A stretch of 64,000 nucleotides of DNA, taken from positions 3,658,001 through 3,722,000 of the forward strand of contig NZ_CP119754.1 in assembly GCF_029319185.1 (NCBI RefSeq), in the 5' to 3' direction. Every line of letters begins with the position of its first letter. Positions within the stretch are counted from its first letter, which is position 1. This DNA comes from Superficieibacter sp. HKU1 (GTDB taxonomy: Bacteria; Pseudomonadota; Gammaproteobacteria; Enterobacterales; Enterobacteriaceae). The position numbers were made by a program, and so were the translations under genes. The notes below the pieces were generated by a model. It ran no database searches. It had not been told where the DNA came from and saw nothing but the letters and a program-made list of their open reading frames with translations. Below, piece by piece: positions 62,407 to 64,000 of the stretch.

Positions 62407-63588
62407 TTAAACATAATTGGTGAGATGACGAATGCGATGGCCGCCCGCCGCATCCAGTAACAGCGGCGCTTTATCAATGCGTTCCCAGGGGAAAATATCG
62501 CGACCAAAATGGCCATAACAGGCCGTCTGCCGATAGCGTGGTGCCAGCAAATCAAGCTGTTTGATAATGCCGTAGACGCTCAAATCAAAATGGCGTAGCA
62601 CCAGCGCAACCAGCTGTTGTTGATCGAGCCGGGCAGTACCGAACGTATTGATACGAAGTGATACGGGTGTCGTAACGCCGATCGCCCAGGCGAGCTGTAC
62701 TTCACAGCGCGCCGCAAGCCCGGCAGCAACAATATTTTTTGCCACATAGCGTGCCGCGTAGGCCGCAGAACGATCGACTTTAGAGGGATCTTTTCCGGAG
62801 AAAGCACCGCCGCCATGACAGGCCGCGCCGCCGTAAGTGTCGACAATAATCTTGCGCCCGGTCAGACCACAATCCGCCGCGGGTCCACCGTGAACGAACG
62901 GCCCGGCAGGATTAATCAAAAAGCGTGTGGCACCCGTCAGCCAGCGCGCGGGAAGCACGGGCTTAACGATCTCCTCAATAACGGCTTCGCGTAGCTGCGC
63001 AAGCGCAATATCAGGACGATGCTGCGTGGACACCACCACGGTATCCACGTCAAGGATCTGGCCCTCATGATAACGCAACGTAAGCTGGCTCTTGGCATCC
63101 GGCAACAGCCAGCTAAGGCGGCCGGTTTTACGCAAGAGCGCCTGGCGCTCCATCAACCGGTGGGCATACAACAACGCCGCAGGCATCAGTTGGGGTGTTT
63201 CATTGCAGGCATAGCCAAAGGTGATCCCCTGATCGCCCGCGCCAATAAGCTCAGGATCGCGCGCGTGAATGCCGCTGGCGATATCCGGTGATTGTTTGCC
63301 GAGCATGCTGATAACGGCACAGGTCGAGGCATCGAATCCTTTTGCGCAGTGGTCATAACCGATGGATTTAACGGTGGCACGGATCACGCTTTCTATATCA
63401 ATATTCACGTCTGACGAGATTTCTCCTGCCACGACGACGGCGCCCGTTTTGAGTAAACATTCACACGCTACTTTGGCCGTGGGATCTTTTAACAGATACG
63501 CATCCAGAATGGCGTCTGAAATCTGATCGGCCATTTTATCTGGATGCCCTTCGGCAACGGATTCGGAGGTAAAAAGAAAATCTTCCAC
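62407..63588 (-). CDS. metK: S-adenosylmethionine synthetase paralogue in the microcompartment locus
   Basis: The 393-residue enzyme makes SAM from methionine and ATP. All key residues aligned to E. coli MetK are kept: GHPDK near the start, PDAKSQ (K165), TGRK (R244/K245), GGGAFSGKDPSK (K265, K269) and FDASTC. It differs from housekeeping MetK in several places (GGAACHGG for GGMARHGG) and has a longer C-terminus. The GTG at 63588 aligns with the normal MetK start. The housekeeping copy lies elsewhere in enterobacteria, next to speA-galP, so this is probably a dedicated source of SAM for the activase. Confidence 0.92.
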   Translation of the reverse strand: MEDFLFTSESVAEGHPDKMADQISDAILDAYLLKDPTAKVACECLLKTGAVVVAGEISSDVNIDIESVIRATVKSIGYDHCAKGFDASTCAVISMLGKQSPDIASGIHARDPELIGAGDQGITFGYACNETPQLMPAALLYAHRLMERQALLRKTGRLSWLLPDAKSQLTLRYHEGQILDVDTVVVSTQHRPDIALAQLREAVIEEIVKPVLPARWLTGATRFLINPAGPFVHGGPAADCGLTGRKIIVDTYGGAACHGGGAFSGKDPSKVDRSAAYAARYVAKNIVAAGLAARCEVQLAWAIGVTTPVSLRINTFGTARLDQQQLVALVLRHFDLSVYGIIKQLDLLAPRYRQTACYGHFGRDIFPWERIDKAPLLLDAAGGHRIRHLTNYV

Positions 63589-63719
63589 GGCTGGGCCACT
63601 GTATTAAGAGAGTATTTCATCTTAGCGGCCCCACCTTAGCGTGGGAGGACACAATCTTGCCGGTATAGCGGATTTTCTTGCGCGGCGACAGAAAGTAGTG
63701 CAAAAAAGTTCTTACTGGC

Positions 63720-64000
63720 TTAACAGGCTTCACCGGAAACAGCCCGGCGATAGTCTGACGGCGCGATCCCGGTCTCTTTTTTGAAAATACGACAAAAGTA
63801 ATTCGCATCCTGCCAGGAGAGTTCGAGCGCAATGGTGTTGACCTTCAAATCACTAAATTGCAGCAACGACTTTGCGAGCATAATTTTGCGCATTGTAATA
63901 TAGTTAGAAAACCCTGCGCCGGTGCTCTTTTTAAATGCCCGACTTAAATAGCAGGGACTGACAAATGCTTTAGCCGCGATATCATCAAGTGTAATGTTAT
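63720..64000 (-). CDS. AraC-family regulator, C-terminal part only
   Basis: The window holds the last 93 codons. Both helix-turn-helix motifs of the AraC DNA-binding domain are visible: ITLDDIAAKAFVSPCYLSRAFKK, then NTIALELSWQDANYFCRIFKKETG, ending APSDYRRAVSGEAC. The N-terminal sensor domain is beyond the edge. In propanediol loci the comparable regulator is PocR, but that needs the missing half. It points toward metK across a 131-base gap in which I see no clear promoter. Confidence 0.9.
   Translation of the reverse strand, partial: NITLDDIAAKAFVSPCYLSRAFKKSTGAGFSNYITMRKIMLAKSLLQFSDLKVNTIALELSWQDANYFCRIFKKETGIAPSDYRRAVSGEAC

Noticed and set aside
48016..64000. Prophage or transposon carrying the microcompartment locus
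   Set aside because: No integrase, transposase, terminal repeat or attachment site was found within the window; the right end is not visible.

Overview
The window is chromosomal DNA of a gammaproteobacterium in the family Enterobacteriaceae, close to Escherichia, Salmonella and Citrobacter. The evidence is long runs of genes in Escherichia coli order with nearly identical protein lengths (tcdA-mltA-initiator tRNAs-amiC-argA-recD-recB-ptrA-recC-prepilin genes-thyA-lgt-ptsP-rppH-mutH-ygdR-tas-lplT-aas-galR, then lysA-lysR-ygeA-araE-kduD-kduI-yqeF-yqeG). REP-type repeats and an OmrA-type small RNA support this. The genus cannot be fixed from the sequence alone; Citrobacter or a relative is my best guess.

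Bases 1-31310 are core genome: murein hydrolases, three initiator tRNA genes, arginine synthesis, RecBCD, a minor-prepilin cluster, thymidylate synthase and Lgt, PtsP/RppH, MutH with a DARS2-like DnaA-box region upstream, lysophospholipid recycling and GalR. A gene for YgdQ, which sits between mutH and ygdR in E. coli, is absent.

Bases 31490-38450 are accessory DNA between galR and lysA. The first part is an AT-rich trio: an orphan Hcp protein, a protein with a colicin-like hydrophobic hairpin, and a small membrane protein. I read these as a type VI secretion carrier, effector and immunity set. The second part is a beta-glucoside operon (PTS IIC, GH1 hydrolase, UxuR-like GntR regulator), with two TTGG-CATA-CCAA operators upstream and a divergent AscG-like LacI regulator whose 3' end overlaps lysA.

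Bases 38411-48015 return to core order (lysA to yqeG) with recognisable AraC, CRP and KdgR sites.

Bases 48265-64000 are a glycyl-radical-enzyme bacterial microcompartment locus, inserted after yqeG where E. coli carries ETT2. It encodes an MlrA-like regulator, propanol dehydrogenase, PduL, a flavoprotein, a pentameric vertex protein, a GlcG-like protein, acetate kinase, shell proteins, propionaldehyde dehydrogenase, a GrpU-like shell protein, a B12-independent diol dehydratase, its activase and a membrane protein. A convergent unit carries an AraC regulator (cut by the window edge), a second S-adenosylmethionine synthetase and a tailed shell protein. Together these predict 1,2-propanediol -> propionaldehyde -> propionyl-CoA + 1-propanol -> propionyl phosphate -> propionate + ATP inside a protein shell (GRM3/Grp type), with its own SAM supply for the activase.
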